Shown here piece after piece: positions 21,911 to 29,946 of a stretch of DNA of 29,946 nt (its first letter is position 1; the number at the start of each line of letters is the position of its first letter). Position numbers and translations under genes: made by a program. The stretch is from JABIEQ01 sp964516055 (GTDB lineage: Bacteria; Patescibacteriota; Patescibacteriia; Magasanikbacterales; UBA922), in the NCBI GenBank assembly GCA_964516055.1, contig CAZEYK010000010.1, positions 1 through 29,946 of the forward strand. The letters run 5' to 3'. The notes under the pieces were generated by a model that had not been told where the DNA came from, did no database searches, and was given only the letters and a program-made list of their open reading frames with translations.

Positions 21911-23002
21911 TTAATGATGCCACACACGATATATCATAGAACACAACCACTCTTTTGTCCGTTGCCATATTCCTCGTTTTTTCCATCCAATGTCTTGAAG
22001 CGAAACAGACGCCGCAAACCACTTACTTAGTACGGCTGTCAACGTTTTTACAAATTGTTTATCCTTGAAAGCGACATTCGCTTCATAATGATCAAAAAAA
22101 CTATCTTGAGTAATATTACTACTCCCCACCATAGCCCAATCATCATCAACAATAATACCCTTTCCATGCATCATCTGCTTGGTAAAACGGACATTAATTC
22201 CCATAGTAGATAAAATACCAAACCACGCATACGCCGCATACGTAGCGATACGTATATCACTCCGAAAGGGAAGTAATAAATCTATCTTTACCCCCCGCTT
22301 ACGCGCTTTCCATAACAACTGAATAAATTGTTTATCAGGAAGATAATATGGAGTAAACAAAATAACCCGCTGCTTTGCTTTCAAAAATGCTTGTCGATAC
22401 ACATCCCTCACAGAAGAATTTTTTTCATGTGCATCATCAAAAACCAATCGAATATTTTTCAAAAAATGACGTTTTTTATAAGATAATATATGCCGAACAA
22501 GCGAACGCTTCCCTCCAGATACAAGATACTGTTTAGCAAATTCTCGCAAAAGTGAACGAACAATAACACCCTCAAGCCGAATATGAATATCCAACCAATC
22601 CTCCATGCTTTTATGAATATTTACTCCACCAATAAAGCCAATTTGTTCATCAACAATAAGCATTTTTCTATGTGTTCTACTACGAAAAATTTTATACCAT
22701 CCACGATATCGGTGCATTCTAGCATGAAAAATCTGTACATCCACTCCAGCAGCCTTTAATGCCTTAACTTTTTTCCGTGATAAAAAAAAGCTACCAAACC
22801 AATCAACAATAAGCTTTACATCCACTCCTTCTTTTGCCTTTTTTTCCAAAACATCAAAAAAAGTAGTTCCCACTTCATCATCAACAAAAATATACAACTC
22901 CCAATAAATGGACTTGCGTGCTAATTGAATAGCCGTCATCATTCCATCCCAGGCATCCTTGGTAGTGGAATAAATGTGATAATGAGAATCATCTTGTATC
23001 AT
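21911..23002 (-). CDS. Phospholipase D family protein, cardiolipin synthase-like
   Basis: 363 residues from ATG 23002. Two HKD motifs: HRKMLIVDEQIGFIGG (111-126) and HGKGIIVDDDWAMVGSSN (279-296). YWELYIFVDDEVG (33-45) and FTPYYLPD (216-223) are typical of cardiolipin synthase-like enzymes, which join two phosphatidyl groups. The usual two N-terminal membrane helices are absent; the frame extends 17 codons upstream to a TTG with a short hydrophobic stretch, but the ATG fits better. With such a short N-terminus it may be a peripheral membrane enzyme or a PLD-type nuclease/transferase. It lies 42 bases upstream of rarA on the same strand. Confidence 0.85.
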   Translation of the reverse strand: MIQDDSHYHIYSTTKDAWDGMMTAIQLARKSIYWELYIFVDDEVGTTFFDVLEKKAKEGVDVKLIVDWFGSFFLSRKKVKALKAAGVDVQIFHARMHRYRGWYKIFRSRTHRKMLIVDEQIGFIGGVNIHKSMEDWLDIHIRLEGVIVRSLLREFAKQYLVSGGKRSLVRHILSYKKRHFLKNIRLVFDDAHEKNSSVRDVYRQAFLKAKQRVILFTPYYLPDKQFIQLLWKARKRGVKIDLLLPFRSDIRIATYAAYAWFGILSTMGINVRFTKQMMHGKGIIVDDDWAMVGSSNITQDSFFDHYEANVAFKDKQFVKTLTAVLSKWFAASVSLQDIGWKKRGIWQRTKEWLCSMIYRVWHH

Positions 23003-23087
23003 ATATAAAGGTACTCTATAGCAAAGCGCCAAAAAATACAATAAAACGCCCAAAATAAGAACGTTTTATATAATATCTAGAAAAATA

Positions 23088-23783
23088 CTATGGATGAATC
23101 ACCGTTCCTTTAAACTGTTTTCCAGATAGCGCTTTATGAACTTCACGCAAATTTTTTCCATCAATAATAGAAACATTTAGCCTAAGTTGCTGCGCTTGCA
23201 TACTCGCGATAGGATCAAACGGCGCACTTTTTCCAGGTGTCCAGTCATGTCCAACAATATGATCTCGAAATGATTGCCACGTAATTTGTTCAATCTGTTT
23301 TGCATTCGGATGCATATTGGGATCTTTATCATACACGTACTCAATGTTAGATAAATTCATCACTTCCGTTACTCCATACGTCTTTGCCAAAAGGACAGCA
23401 TCTTTATCAGTAGAACAACCAGGTTTCCATCCCGCAGCAATAATAATTGGTTTACTCGTATTTACCTTCTTTGTAGGATTCGTAATCACGTCTTTATACG
23501 CATAATCTTTAAATAAATACCGAACAAACTGCGCATTAAAAATGGTAGAATGAATGCCAATCCAATCCAAATCTTCATGCGTAAGTTTAGTTACTTCACT
23601 TGCCGCATCTTGATACTGCCGGCACGTACCACCACCACCAATTGTCAAAATAAATTTCTCCCCCGCAGCAACATGTTTTAAAATAAGTTTTTTAAACTTT
23701 TTCAAAAATCCAACATCAAACCCCGCATGAGGAATAATAATAGATCCGCCAACAGATAAAATTTTTCTTGACCCTTTTGCCAT
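23088..23783 (-). CDS. UMP kinase, archaeal-like amino acid kinase family
   Basis: 231 residues. LSVGGSIIIPHAG (about 9-21) is the nucleotide-binding start; FILTIGGGGTCRQYQDAA (about 44-61), IIAAGWKPGCSTDKDAVLLAKTYG (about 114-137), and NLSNIEYVYDKDPNMHPNA (about 143-161) match archaeal-type UMP kinases, with the late TPGKSAPFDPIAS for substrate binding. It phosphorylates UMP to UDP with ATP. The archaeal-like form is common in Patescibacteria. I leave the symbol blank as it is not the standard bacterial PyrH. No Shine-Dalgarno. Confidence 0.85.
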   Translation of the reverse strand: MAKGSRKILSVGGSIIIPHAGFDVGFLKKFKKLILKHVAAGEKFILTIGGGGTCRQYQDAASEVTKLTHEDLDWIGIHSTIFNAQFVRYLFKDYAYKDVITNPTKKVNTSKPIIIAAGWKPGCSTDKDAVLLAKTYGVTEVMNLSNIEYVYDKDPNMHPNAKQIEQITWQSFRDHIVGHDWTPGKSAPFDPIASMQAQQLRLNVSIIDGKNLREVHKALSGKQFKGTVIHP

Positions 23784-23816
23784 ATGACAAATATGTTTAT
23801 TCCTTAAATCTCAAGC

Positions 23817-24158
23817 TTACGCCTTTTTCAAAAACCACCCAGTAACAATACCCACCACACTCATCGCAATAGCTCCCCAAAACGCTGGCCAAAAACCGGT
23901 TACTTCAAATCCTTTCACCACCGTACTCACAAACCAAAACAACAACCCATTGATAACAAACGTCAATAACCCAAGAGTTAACACGTTAAGTGGTAATGTC
24001 AAAAACAAAATAACAGGACGAACCACAGCATTAATTAACCCAAGAATAAGGGCCGTAATAAGTGCCGCATAAAATCCTTGCACCTCAATCCCTGAAAACA
24101 TATAGGCAATACCAAGTAATGCCCCAGCATTAATAATCCAACGGAGTAATAAAATCAT
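23817..24158 (-). CDS. YvlD/4-TM phage holin superfamily IV-type membrane protein
   Basis: 113 residues with four hydrophobic helices (about 3-20, 29-52, 56-80, 88-110). The layout WIINAGALLGIAYMFSGIEV, then ALILGLINAVVRPVILFLTLPLNVLTLGL and FVINGLLFWFV, is the DUF360/YvlD (PF04020) pattern, in which NA..rP.......P.n..TlGLf..viN is the signature. Despite the family name it is a chromosomal membrane protein, probably linked to envelope stress; no phage genes are near. A run of genes on the - strand continues on both sides; 24159-24237 is a spacer containing the palindrome GGTACTGTACC. Confidence 0.88.
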   Translation of the reverse strand: MILLLRWIINAGALLGIAYMFSGIEVQGFYAALITALILGLINAVVRPVILFLTLPLNVLTLGLLTFVINGLLFWFVSTVVKGFEVTGFWPAFWGAIAMSVVGIVTGWFLKKA

Positions 24159-24237
24159 AAAATATCAGTTAAATATATATATGGTACTGTACCTCAAATA
24201 CTACACAAAATCAATCTAACCCTAATATCAATACTCA

Positions 24238-25116
24238 TCATGGTAATCGCACCAAATATCCCTCTTGTTTCACCAACCCATCCCGTACCAAGCCTTGCAA
24301 AATCTTTTCAAATCGTTCATCACCAACCTTTGGAAATAATGTCTGTATCTGTACAGTATTTCCTACCGATTGTTCACGCAAATAATCAATAATCCTTCCC
24401 CGAACGTATCGATCCGTATCATGAAAAGGAATCTTTTTTTTATGTTTCTTTTGTTCTATATTCTGTGTTTCCTGCTCCATAATACTCGGAGACGCAACAC
24501 AATATTTTCTCACGGGACAATCTACACATCGAGGTTTTCTCGTCAAACAAACCAACGGCCCAAAATCCATCAACGCCTGATTCCAATCATAAACGTATTT
24601 CTTTGGAAAAATATATTCAGCTTCTACTAATAATTCTGAATCATTCTTCTGTGCTAACCCAAAAAATACCCGCTGATAAAATCGCCGATGATTGGTATCC
24701 ATCATTGGAACAGATTGTTCAAATGCAAAAGATAATATTGCTCGTGCCGTATAATCTCCTACTCCCGGAAGTTTTTTTAACTCTTCTAACGTACGTGGAA
24801 AATTTCCCCCATGTTCACGAACCACAGCACGGGCAGTTTTTTGCAAAAAAAGTGCCCGACGATTGTATCCCAATCCTTTCCACGTCTTAATCACGCTCGA
24901 TGCACGAGCCCGAGCAAGCACATCAATAGTCGGAAATCGAGTCAAAAATTCATGATACTTTTCTATTACTCTTCCCACTTGCGTTTGCTGTAACATCACC
25001 TCACTTACCAAAATATGATACGAATCATGTGTTTTCCGCCACGGTAAATCCCGCTGATGTATTGCATACCAATCTAATATCCTTCTCCGTATAGCCCTAA
25101 GCGTCCGACCATCCAT
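24238..25116 (-). CDS. mutY: A/G-specific adenine glycosylase, MutY-type, without C-terminal Nudix-like domain
   Basis: 292 residues against about 350 for most MutY. RDLPWRKTHDSY (22-33), SEVMLQQTQVGRVI with the catalytic Glu (about 38-51), GLGYNRRALFLQ, the helix-hairpin-helix LPGVGDYTARAI (about 115-126), catalytic Asp in MMDTNHRR (about 138-145), and the iron-sulfur cysteines C-x6-C-x2-C-x5-C in CLTRKPRCVDCPVRKYC (about 189-205). MutY removes A opposite 8-oxoG. The C-terminal 8-oxoG-reading domain is replaced by about 65 residues that look like a winged helix (YVRGRIIDYLREQS...ILQGLVRDGLVKQEGYLVRL). The gene is 31 bases upstream of nothing else on its strand except the transpeptidase gene that precedes it. 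Confidence 0.88.
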   Translation of the reverse strand: MDGRTLRAIRRRILDWYAIHQRDLPWRKTHDSYHILVSEVMLQQTQVGRVIEKYHEFLTRFPTIDVLARARASSVIKTWKGLGYNRRALFLQKTARAVVREHGGNFPRTLEELKKLPGVGDYTARAILSFAFEQSVPMMDTNHRRFYQRVFFGLAQKNDSELLVEAEYIFPKKYVYDWNQALMDFGPLVCLTRKPRCVDCPVRKYCVASPSIMEQETQNIEQKKHKKKIPFHDTDRYVRGRIIDYLREQSVGNTVQIQTLFPKVGDERFEKILQGLVRDGLVKQEGYLVRLP

Positions 25117-25147
25117 AACTGTGCTATTTATTACTAATTGCTATTTT

Positions 25148-25966
25148 TCAACTTCCTACAACATAATTCGCTGGCGTTTCTCCCACAACCAGAATTTCAA
25201 CCCCCACATCCATATATTTATACAAAAACTGCGCATCCTTCTCCCGTAAATTAATACATCCATGAGAATGCGTTTTTTTACCAAAATCATTATGCCAAAA
25301 TGCCGTATGAATATAGTACATCGGCTTAAATTGCATATTCCACGTAACACCCGGAATATCATACCCCGGCCCTACATAACTTTTTTCTGCTATCATCCGC
25401 TCTATTTGAAATGTTCCCTCAGGAGTTTCCGTCCCTGGATTCCCCGTAGACACGGGAAAATTCAATACCTTCACACCATCAACATAATAATATAATCGTT
25501 GCGTTGTCCTATCCACTTCAATATACCTATTAAACAATGATTCACCAAAGGCCTCTTTTGGACTATAACCACGCATAACTTCATCAAAATCAGAATACCC
25601 ATCACCATCAGTATCTTGTGAATTTAATGAACTGCCAAACCATCGCTCCAACCAATCATTAAGTCCATCGTTATCAAAATCACACTCATTCATCCATTTT
25701 CCATCGCCACAATGAGGAGAATAATCAAACGTAACTTCTTCCCCATCAAAATATCCGTCACCATCGGTATCAGGATTACCAACATCAGTGGCATACATCA
25801 ATTCCAATTCATCATTCAAACCATCATTATCCGTATCCATGGCAAATACACTCGTAGGAATACACAAACATAAACTAAAAATTACAACCAAAAAAATTGG
25901 CACGTAAACAGTATTGAATATCCGGAATAAATTAGTATGCTCTACTTTTAAAAAAATATACCCCAT
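25148..25966 (-). CDS. L,D-transpeptidase (YkuD) with TSP3 calcium-binding loops
   Basis: 272 residues from ATG 25966. A signal peptide (about 20-42, ending SVFA-M) is followed by four aspartate-rich TSP type 3 loops (DTDNDGLND, DTDGDGYFD, DFDNDGLND, DTDGDGYSD; about 44-130), then a YkuD catalytic domain (about 145-265): YIEVDRTTQRLYYY, VSTGNPGTETPEGTF, and the active site HSHGCINL with Cys237. Such enzymes make 3-3 crosslinks in peptidoglycan or attach proteins to it, outside the cell. The Ca loops may anchor or stabilise it. It overlaps the end of the upstream TSP3 gene by about 35 bases (likely translational coupling); the in-frame TTG at 25975 is an alternative start. Confidence 0.9.
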   Translation of the reverse strand: MGYIFLKVEHTNLFRIFNTVYVPIFLVVIFSLCLCIPTSVFAMDTDNDGLNDELELMYATDVGNPDTDGDGYFDGEEVTFDYSPHCGDGKWMNECDFDNDGLNDWLERWFGSSLNSQDTDGDGYSDFDEVMRGYSPKEAFGESLFNRYIEVDRTTQRLYYYVDGVKVLNFPVSTGNPGTETPEGTFQIERMIAEKSYVGPGYDIPGVTWNMQFKPMYYIHTAFWHNDFGKKTHSHGCINLREKDAQFLYKYMDVGVEILVVGETPANYVVGS

Positions 25967-27350
25967 AAAATACAATAGCTAACAAAAAAGAAAATAAAGC
26001 ACCCAGCTGAACAACCCATTCAACAATATGACTATCCGGTACCAAAGGATTATCATCACTGCCATCAAGTATACCATCTTCATCCGTATCATTAGACAAA
26101 GGATTTGTTCCATAATCCTGTTCTTGCTTGTCTGAAAATCCATCTCGATCACTATCAGCTTTCAAAGGATCAGTCCCCGCTCGTTCTTCCTCCTCATCAA
26201 GAATTCCATCTCCATCATCATCTAAATCTTGATTATTCCCCACTCCATCAAGATCAGTATCAACAGACTCGGTTGCATCAAGTGGCAAAATATCTACCAA
26301 ATCCTCTACTCCATCACCATCCGTGTCGGCATTCAATGGATCCGTTCCTTTTTGTAATTCTTCACCATCACGCAACCCATCACTATCGCTATCTTCATTT
26401 GCGGGATTTGTTCCAGCCTCACGTTCATCCGCATCGGATATACCATCACCATCGCTATCATTACTTGCAGGATTCGTTCCTAACGCAAGTTCATCTTTAT
26501 CAGAAATACCATCATCATCACTATCACTTTTATTTGGATTGCTTCCATGTATTTTTTCATCCATATCCGTCACGCCATCACCATCCGTATCAACATTCAA
26601 AGGATCACTCCCAAAGGCTTTCTCTTCAATATCAGATAACCCATCATTATCATCGTCAAGGTCACTAGTATCCCCAATACCATCTCCATCAACGTCTGCC
26701 CATTCATTCGAATTAGTAGGAAACAAATCAACGCCATCAGCATATCCATCCCCGTCACTATCTGCACTTTTTGGATTAAGCCCCTTCGTTACTTCATCAT
26801 TATCAGTCAATCCATCACCATCAGTGTCGGCATTCAATGGATCCGTTCCCAATTCAAGTTCTTTAGCATCACTCAACCCATCATTATCATCATCAGGATC
26901 ATCAGTATTTCCAATATTATCACCATCGGTGTCAGTATCTATAGTATATGTTTTATCAGACTGAAATCCCGCAACATGATCACTCGAAATAGGTTCTACC
27001 CCTCCCGATTCATTTGTAGCAACAAAATTAGTAACCACCGCTCTCAACGCATTATCTCCTGCAGGGAGTGTATACTCCACCCACACCTGACGCGCTTCCT
27101 CAAAAGGAAGACTGCTTACAGAAACCGTATCAACAAGCTGATCATTATTAAAAAATTGAACATCCGCAGACAATAAATAAAAATTATTATTTACCACAAC
27201 TGTATAAATCTTTACCGTATCCCCGGCAAAAGCATGGTCATCACTCAACCAAATACCTTGACTCACAAAACTAATGGCAGCAAAAACAGGCGTTACAAAA
27301 AAAAGACATCCTAATAAAATAATACAACAACGCGGTAACATATTTTTCAT
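25932..27350 (-). CDS. TSP3-repeat, membrane-anchored surface protein
   Basis: 472 residues from ATG 27350 (an in-frame TTG at 27362 is the alternative). A signal peptide (about 1-24, VFA-A) is followed by a CARDB-like beta domain (about 25-115: FAGDTVKIYTVVVNN ... SLPFEEARQVWVEYTLPAGDN), then fifteen aspartate-rich calcium loops by hand count (DTDGDGLTD, DSDGDGYAD, DDDNDGLSD and variants), each with an E/K-x-G-T/S-x-P spacer helix such as KELELGTDPL. A C-terminal hydrophobic helix (LGALFSFLLAIVFYGVYFF) and KSRAY end the protein, so it is held in the membrane with the repeats outside. TSP3 repeats form a rigid, Ca-dependent rod. It lies directly upstream of the transpeptidase with the same repeat type, so they probably act together at the surface. 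Confidence 0.88.
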   Translation of the reverse strand: MKNMLPRCCIILLGCLFFVTPVFAAISFVSQGIWLSDDHAFAGDTVKIYTVVVNNNFYLLSADVQFFNNDQLVDTVSVSSLPFEEARQVWVEYTLPAGDNALRAVVTNFVATNESGGVEPISSDHVAGFQSDKTYTIDTDTDGDNIGNTDDPDDDNDGLSDAKELELGTDPLNADTDGDGLTDNDEVTKGLNPKSADSDGDGYADGVDLFPTNSNEWADVDGDGIGDTSDLDDDNDGLSDIEEKAFGSDPLNVDTDGDGVTDMDEKIHGSNPNKSDSDDDGISDKDELALGTNPASNDSDGDGISDADEREAGTNPANEDSDSDGLRDGEELQKGTDPLNADTDGDGVEDLVDILPLDATESVDTDLDGVGNNQDLDDDGDGILDEEEERAGTDPLKADSDRDGFSDKQEQDYGTNPLSNDTDEDGILDGSDDNPLVPDSHIVEWVVQLGALFSFLLAIVFYGVYFFKSRAY

Positions 27351-27401
27351 AGCATGTCCCAAAATTAATGAGTACTCTATTGCGGAAGTAAGTATAGCAA
27401 A

Positions 27402-28313
27402 TTACCGCTCAGGTGAAAAAGAAAATTGTGTGCCATCAGTAGTAAGCGTAATAGTCCCCTGTCTATCTGTCCGCCAAATAGTACTACTCGCCCGCTCAAA
27501 TCGCTTCAAAACACGAGGCGATGGATGACCATACCGATTGTCTACTCCCACAGAGATAACAGCATGTTCCGGCGTAGTCACAGCAAGAAATGGATCAATG
27601 GAAGACGTATTACTACCATGATGTCCAACCTTTAATACGTCCACATCAAGTTTGTCACCGTACTTTTCTATCAAATATTCTTCCAACTTTTGCTCCGCAT
27701 CCCCCGTCATCAACACATCCACAGTACCATAAGAAAGTAACAGCACAATTGATCCATTATTTGCATCAACGGTGGTAGACTCATCTCCTGGAATATGCGG
27801 ATTATCTCGTAATGAATGATCTGGATATAAAAACTGCACAGACGTACTCACAATCTCCCAATGAGTTAATTGTGTAACTTCCGTATATTCAGCTTGCTCC
27901 GCCTGAATAACATCCCAAAACTCCAACCAAAATACACTATCCTGTTTTTCATACCCATTATAGATAACCTGTCCAACATCAAATCGATCCAGTACATCAA
28001 CACACCCCCCATAATGATCTTTGTCAGGATGCGTAATAACTAGATAGTCAATGGTATTATCATGAAAAGACATAACATCACCAAGCGCCTCCAAAATTCG
28101 AGCATCAATAGAGCAATCAACCAGCATCTGCGTACCATCAGGAAATACAATAAACGTCGCATCTCCTTGTCCAATATCCAAAAAATGTATTGTTAATTGT
28201 CCATCTAGATTTTCTTGTACCACCTCACTTGCAACAGAATCATCATGGACCATTTGCAAAAGCCCAAGGGTAATGACTAATAAGGTACAAACAAATCCAA
28301 CTATTTTTTTCAT
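27402..28313 (-). CDS. ComEC-type metallo-beta-lactamase-fold hydrolase (separate protein)
   Basis: 303 residues. A signal anchor (about 4-22) is followed by a metallo-beta-lactamase fold: IHFLDIGQGDATFIVFPDG (about 42-60), ITHPDKDHYGG (93-103; metal ligands H-x-D-x-DH), VLMTGDAEQKLEE, and VLKVGHHGSNTSS (about 228-240). This is the domain normally fused to the C-terminus of ComEC, which is thought to degrade one DNA strand during uptake. Here it is a separate protein whose ATG overlaps the ComEC stop (ATGA), so the two are made together. It would sit outside the membrane. No Shine-Dalgarno besides the coupling. Confidence 0.88.
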   Translation of the reverse strand: MKKIVGFVCTLLVITLGLLQMVHDDSVASEVVQENLDGQLTIHFLDIGQGDATFIVFPDGTQMLVDCSIDARILEALGDVMSFHDNTIDYLVITHPDKDHYGGCVDVLDRFDVGQVIYNGYEKQDSVFWLEFWDVIQAEQAEYTEVTQLTHWEIVSTSVQFLYPDHSLRDNPHIPGDESTTVDANNGSIVLLLSYGTVDVLMTGDAEQKLEEYLIEKYGDKLDVDVLKVGHHGSNTSSIDPFLAVTTPEHAVISVGVDNRYGHPSPRVLKRFERASSTIWRTDRQGTITLTTDGTQFSFSPER

Positions 28314-29800
28314 ATGCTATTTATTTTTTTATGTACCAAGTATACCATCCCCACATAACACAGCACCACCAACCACAACGGAAAACGTATATTTATAGCA
28401 GCAAACGGCAACGATGCAAAAAAAGTAACAATCACTACAATATACTTCATCAATACCCAAGCAATCCATGAAATAACTGTTGCCATAGGAAGAAACAAAA
28501 AAGTGGTCATAACAGCAGCAAAACCCAAAAACATAATAAATGGTAATATCCATAAAATCAGCACATTCACCACAACAGCAACCAACGACAACCGACCAAA
28601 TTGATACAAAATTAACGGCAATGTTACCAATGTTGCTGAGAGCGTAGACACTAATGATTCACGAATCCCAAGCACCTCGGGAACCCTTTTCACATACGGC
28701 TCAATCAACGGTGTTAAATACACCAACCCCAATGTAGATAAAAATGATAATTGAAACCCAGCATCCCATATAAAGACAAATGGATTATAAAATGTCATAA
28801 ATACCGCAGTGAATAGCATGACATTCCCTACCCGAGATGCCCGCCCAATATGCCGAGCAAAAAGAACAAGGACCCCCATCACTCCCGCCCGCACAACAGA
28901 TGCACTTGCACCAGCAAAAAGAACAAATACCGTAATTCCTACCACCACAAACCAAAATGCCCGCTTACGTGGCACAGACAAGTGCACAAAAAAGGCAATC
29001 AAAATAGAAGAAATAATTGTGATGTTGTACCCAGAAATAGCAACAATATGCGTCACCCCGGTAATAGCAAACAAATCATTCAACCGTCCTAATCCCCCCC
29101 GATATCCATACAGCAATCCCGCCATAAAACTTGCATACGGTTCATGCCATAATTTGTTAATTTTTTCGGCAACAATTTCCTTTACTCCAAAAATCCCACG
29201 CAAAAAAACAGTTCCATTCCCCTCTCCAATTTTTTTCACCCCTTTTGATTGGCAAATACTAAATACCCCAAACTTTGCCAAATACATATCATATCGAAAA
29301 TCTTCTATCGGCTCTGGTGTTTTCAATCGACAATTCATTTCAAGGACATCACCATAGCGATACCGTGGATACAACTCAGACTTCAAATATACTCTCCCTG
29401 ACACAGCTTGTGCTCCTTCACGCACAAACACCCAAACAATATATCGGATACCATCCATTCGGATATCTGGCTCAGCAACCACATATCCAGTCAATAGTTG
29501 TTCCGTATCATTGTACGCAACAAGAGAATCATTCCCTACAACAGGAAATGCCAATTGATACCGAAAAATGCCAATGAGAACAAACAATAAACACAGCACT
29601 ACAAACCGCCACCAGGCATTTTTCCATACCACAATTAATAGACTCAAAAAAACAAAACAACAAAAAAGCCAATAAAAAAAATCGAATCGTAATACACACA
29701 AAGACGCCACACTCACCCCAATCAAAAAACAAAAACACAACACGGCAAATGTTTTACTTTTGGAATTAATAATTTTATTAATCAAATGCCCCTCCAGCAT
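28310..29800 (-). CDS. comEC: ComEC/Rec2-type DNA uptake channel, N-terminal and competence domains
   Basis: 496 residues. Three N-terminal helices are followed by a DUF4131-type OB fold (about 85-185: LLTGYVVAEPDI ... SGRVYLKSELYPRYRYGD) and the Competence domain (about 215-490) with FMAGLLYGYRGGL, FAITGVTHIVAISGYNITI (the diagnostic TG..H..AISG), VRAGVMGVL and many helices. ComEC is the membrane channel for single-stranded DNA in natural transformation. The protein stops before the metallo-hydrolase domain, which is encoded separately next to it. The ATG is preceded by AGGGGGGT one base away, too close for a Shine-Dalgarno. Likely follows leuS in the same direction, 56 bases away. Confidence 0.9.
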   Translation of the reverse strand: MLEGHLINKIINSKSKTFAVLCFCFLIGVSVASLCVLRFDFFYWLFCCFVFLSLLIVVWKNAWWRFVVLCLLFVLIGIFRYQLAFPVVGNDSLVAYNDTEQLLTGYVVAEPDIRMDGIRYIVWVFVREGAQAVSGRVYLKSELYPRYRYGDVLEMNCRLKTPEPIEDFRYDMYLAKFGVFSICQSKGVKKIGEGNGTVFLRGIFGVKEIVAEKINKLWHEPYASFMAGLLYGYRGGLGRLNDLFAITGVTHIVAISGYNITIISSILIAFFVHLSVPRKRAFWFVVVGITVFVLFAGASASVVRAGVMGVLVLFARHIGRASRVGNVMLFTAVFMTFYNPFVFIWDAGFQLSFLSTLGLVYLTPLIEPYVKRVPEVLGIRESLVSTLSATLVTLPLILYQFGRLSLVAVVVNVLILWILPFIMFLGFAAVMTTFLFLPMATVISWIAWVLMKYIVVIVTFFASLPFAAINIRFPLWLVVLCYVGMVYLVHKKINSI

Positions 29801-29856
29801 ACCCCCCTAAAATAAAAAATCCTTTTTTCCCCGTTAAATCCGTATTCTATAAAAAA

Positions 29857-29946
29857 TTACACAACAACCGAAACCAATTTTCCCTTCACATAAATAACCT
29901 TTTTTGGTTCCTTTCCTTCCAACCATTTTTGAATTTTTTCTGTTCC
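29857..29946 (-). CDS. leuS: Leucyl-tRNA synthetase, last 29 codons (gene cut by window edge)
   Basis: A frame entering from the window end closes at TAA 29859-29857. It reads ...EKIQKWLEGKEPKK and then VIYVKGKLVSVVV. This matches the conserved C-terminal tail of bacterial LeuRS (kyleGk.vkKviyVpGkLvniVv), the part that contacts the tRNA. The body of the enzyme is outside the window. comEC starts 56 bases downstream on the same strand, with no clear terminator between. Confidence 0.85.
   Translation of the reverse strand, partial: GTEKIQKWLEGKEPKKVIYVKGKLVSVVV

Noticed and set aside
23817..24158. Phage holin as evidence for a prophage
   Set aside because: The YvlD-type family is chromosomal and no phage gene is nearby.
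26105..26964. Long + strand frames opposite the TSP3 gene
   Set aside because: Periodic aspartate codons on the - strand create open frames on the other strand; they are His- or Ser-rich without any domain pattern.

Overview
The window looks like a piece of a Patescibacteria (Candidate Phyla Radiation) genome. Support for this comes from an AT-rich sequence, a monoderm-type surface (LPXTG proteins with a sortase, L,D-transpeptidase, no outer-membrane genes), archaeal-type UMP kinase, single-subunit Elp3, ECF sigma plus DUF5667 pair, DUF1653, and many small membrane proteins. Almost no gene has a Shine-Dalgarno sequence, and several sigma-70-like -10 boxes lie 10-40 bases from the start codon. 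The lineage is an inference from gene content; there is no rRNA gene here.

Layout. 1-5.8 kb (+ strand): tail of a DUF1653 gene, two small membrane-linked proteins, then a surface cassette of two LPNTG-anchored proteins (one with an ice-binding-like DUF3494 domain, one with SpaA-like and DUF11-like repeats) followed by their sortase. 6-7.8 kb: a small membrane protein and, on the - strand, an ECF sigma factor with a membrane-anchored DUF5667 partner. 8.0-12.9 kb (+): a peptidoglycan-linked run: mraY, an aminoacyl-tRNA-protein-transferase-like (ATE/GNAT) gene, a RimK/LysX-type ATP-grasp ligase, a methyltransferase, and an Mpl-type Mur ligase. 12.9-14.4 kb: a 54-residue LysW-like zinc ribbon (-), a divergent PLP enzyme (+) with a 32-bp palindrome at its start, and a candidate structured RNA. 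14.4-16.9 kb: a Trm9-like methyltransferase (-) divergent from elp3 (+), which together could make mcm5U34 in tRNA.

16.9-20.6 kb: a ThiD2-ThiE fusion with a degraded ThiE active site, a truncated Nudix gene, glyA, a STAS/SpoIIAA-like protein, and tsaE. 20.6-29.9 kb (all - strand): rarA (with an artificial N gap), a phospholipase D family protein, archaeal-type UMP kinase, a YvlD-type membrane protein, mutY without its usual C-terminal domain, a calcium-loop-bearing L,D-transpeptidase overlapping a TSP3-repeat membrane protein, ComEC split into two genes with an ATGA overlap, and the last 29 codons of leuS.

Themes: cell-surface building (sortase substrates, mraY/mpl, L,D-transpeptidase), tRNA wobble and t6A modification (elp3, Trm9-like, tsaE), and DNA uptake/repair (comEC, rarA, mutY). 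The best candidates for something undescribed are the Elp3/Trm9-like divergon, the mraY-ATE-ATP-grasp-MTase-mpl run, and the structured RNA near 14.3 kb. All functional calls are from motif reading by eye; no database search was run.
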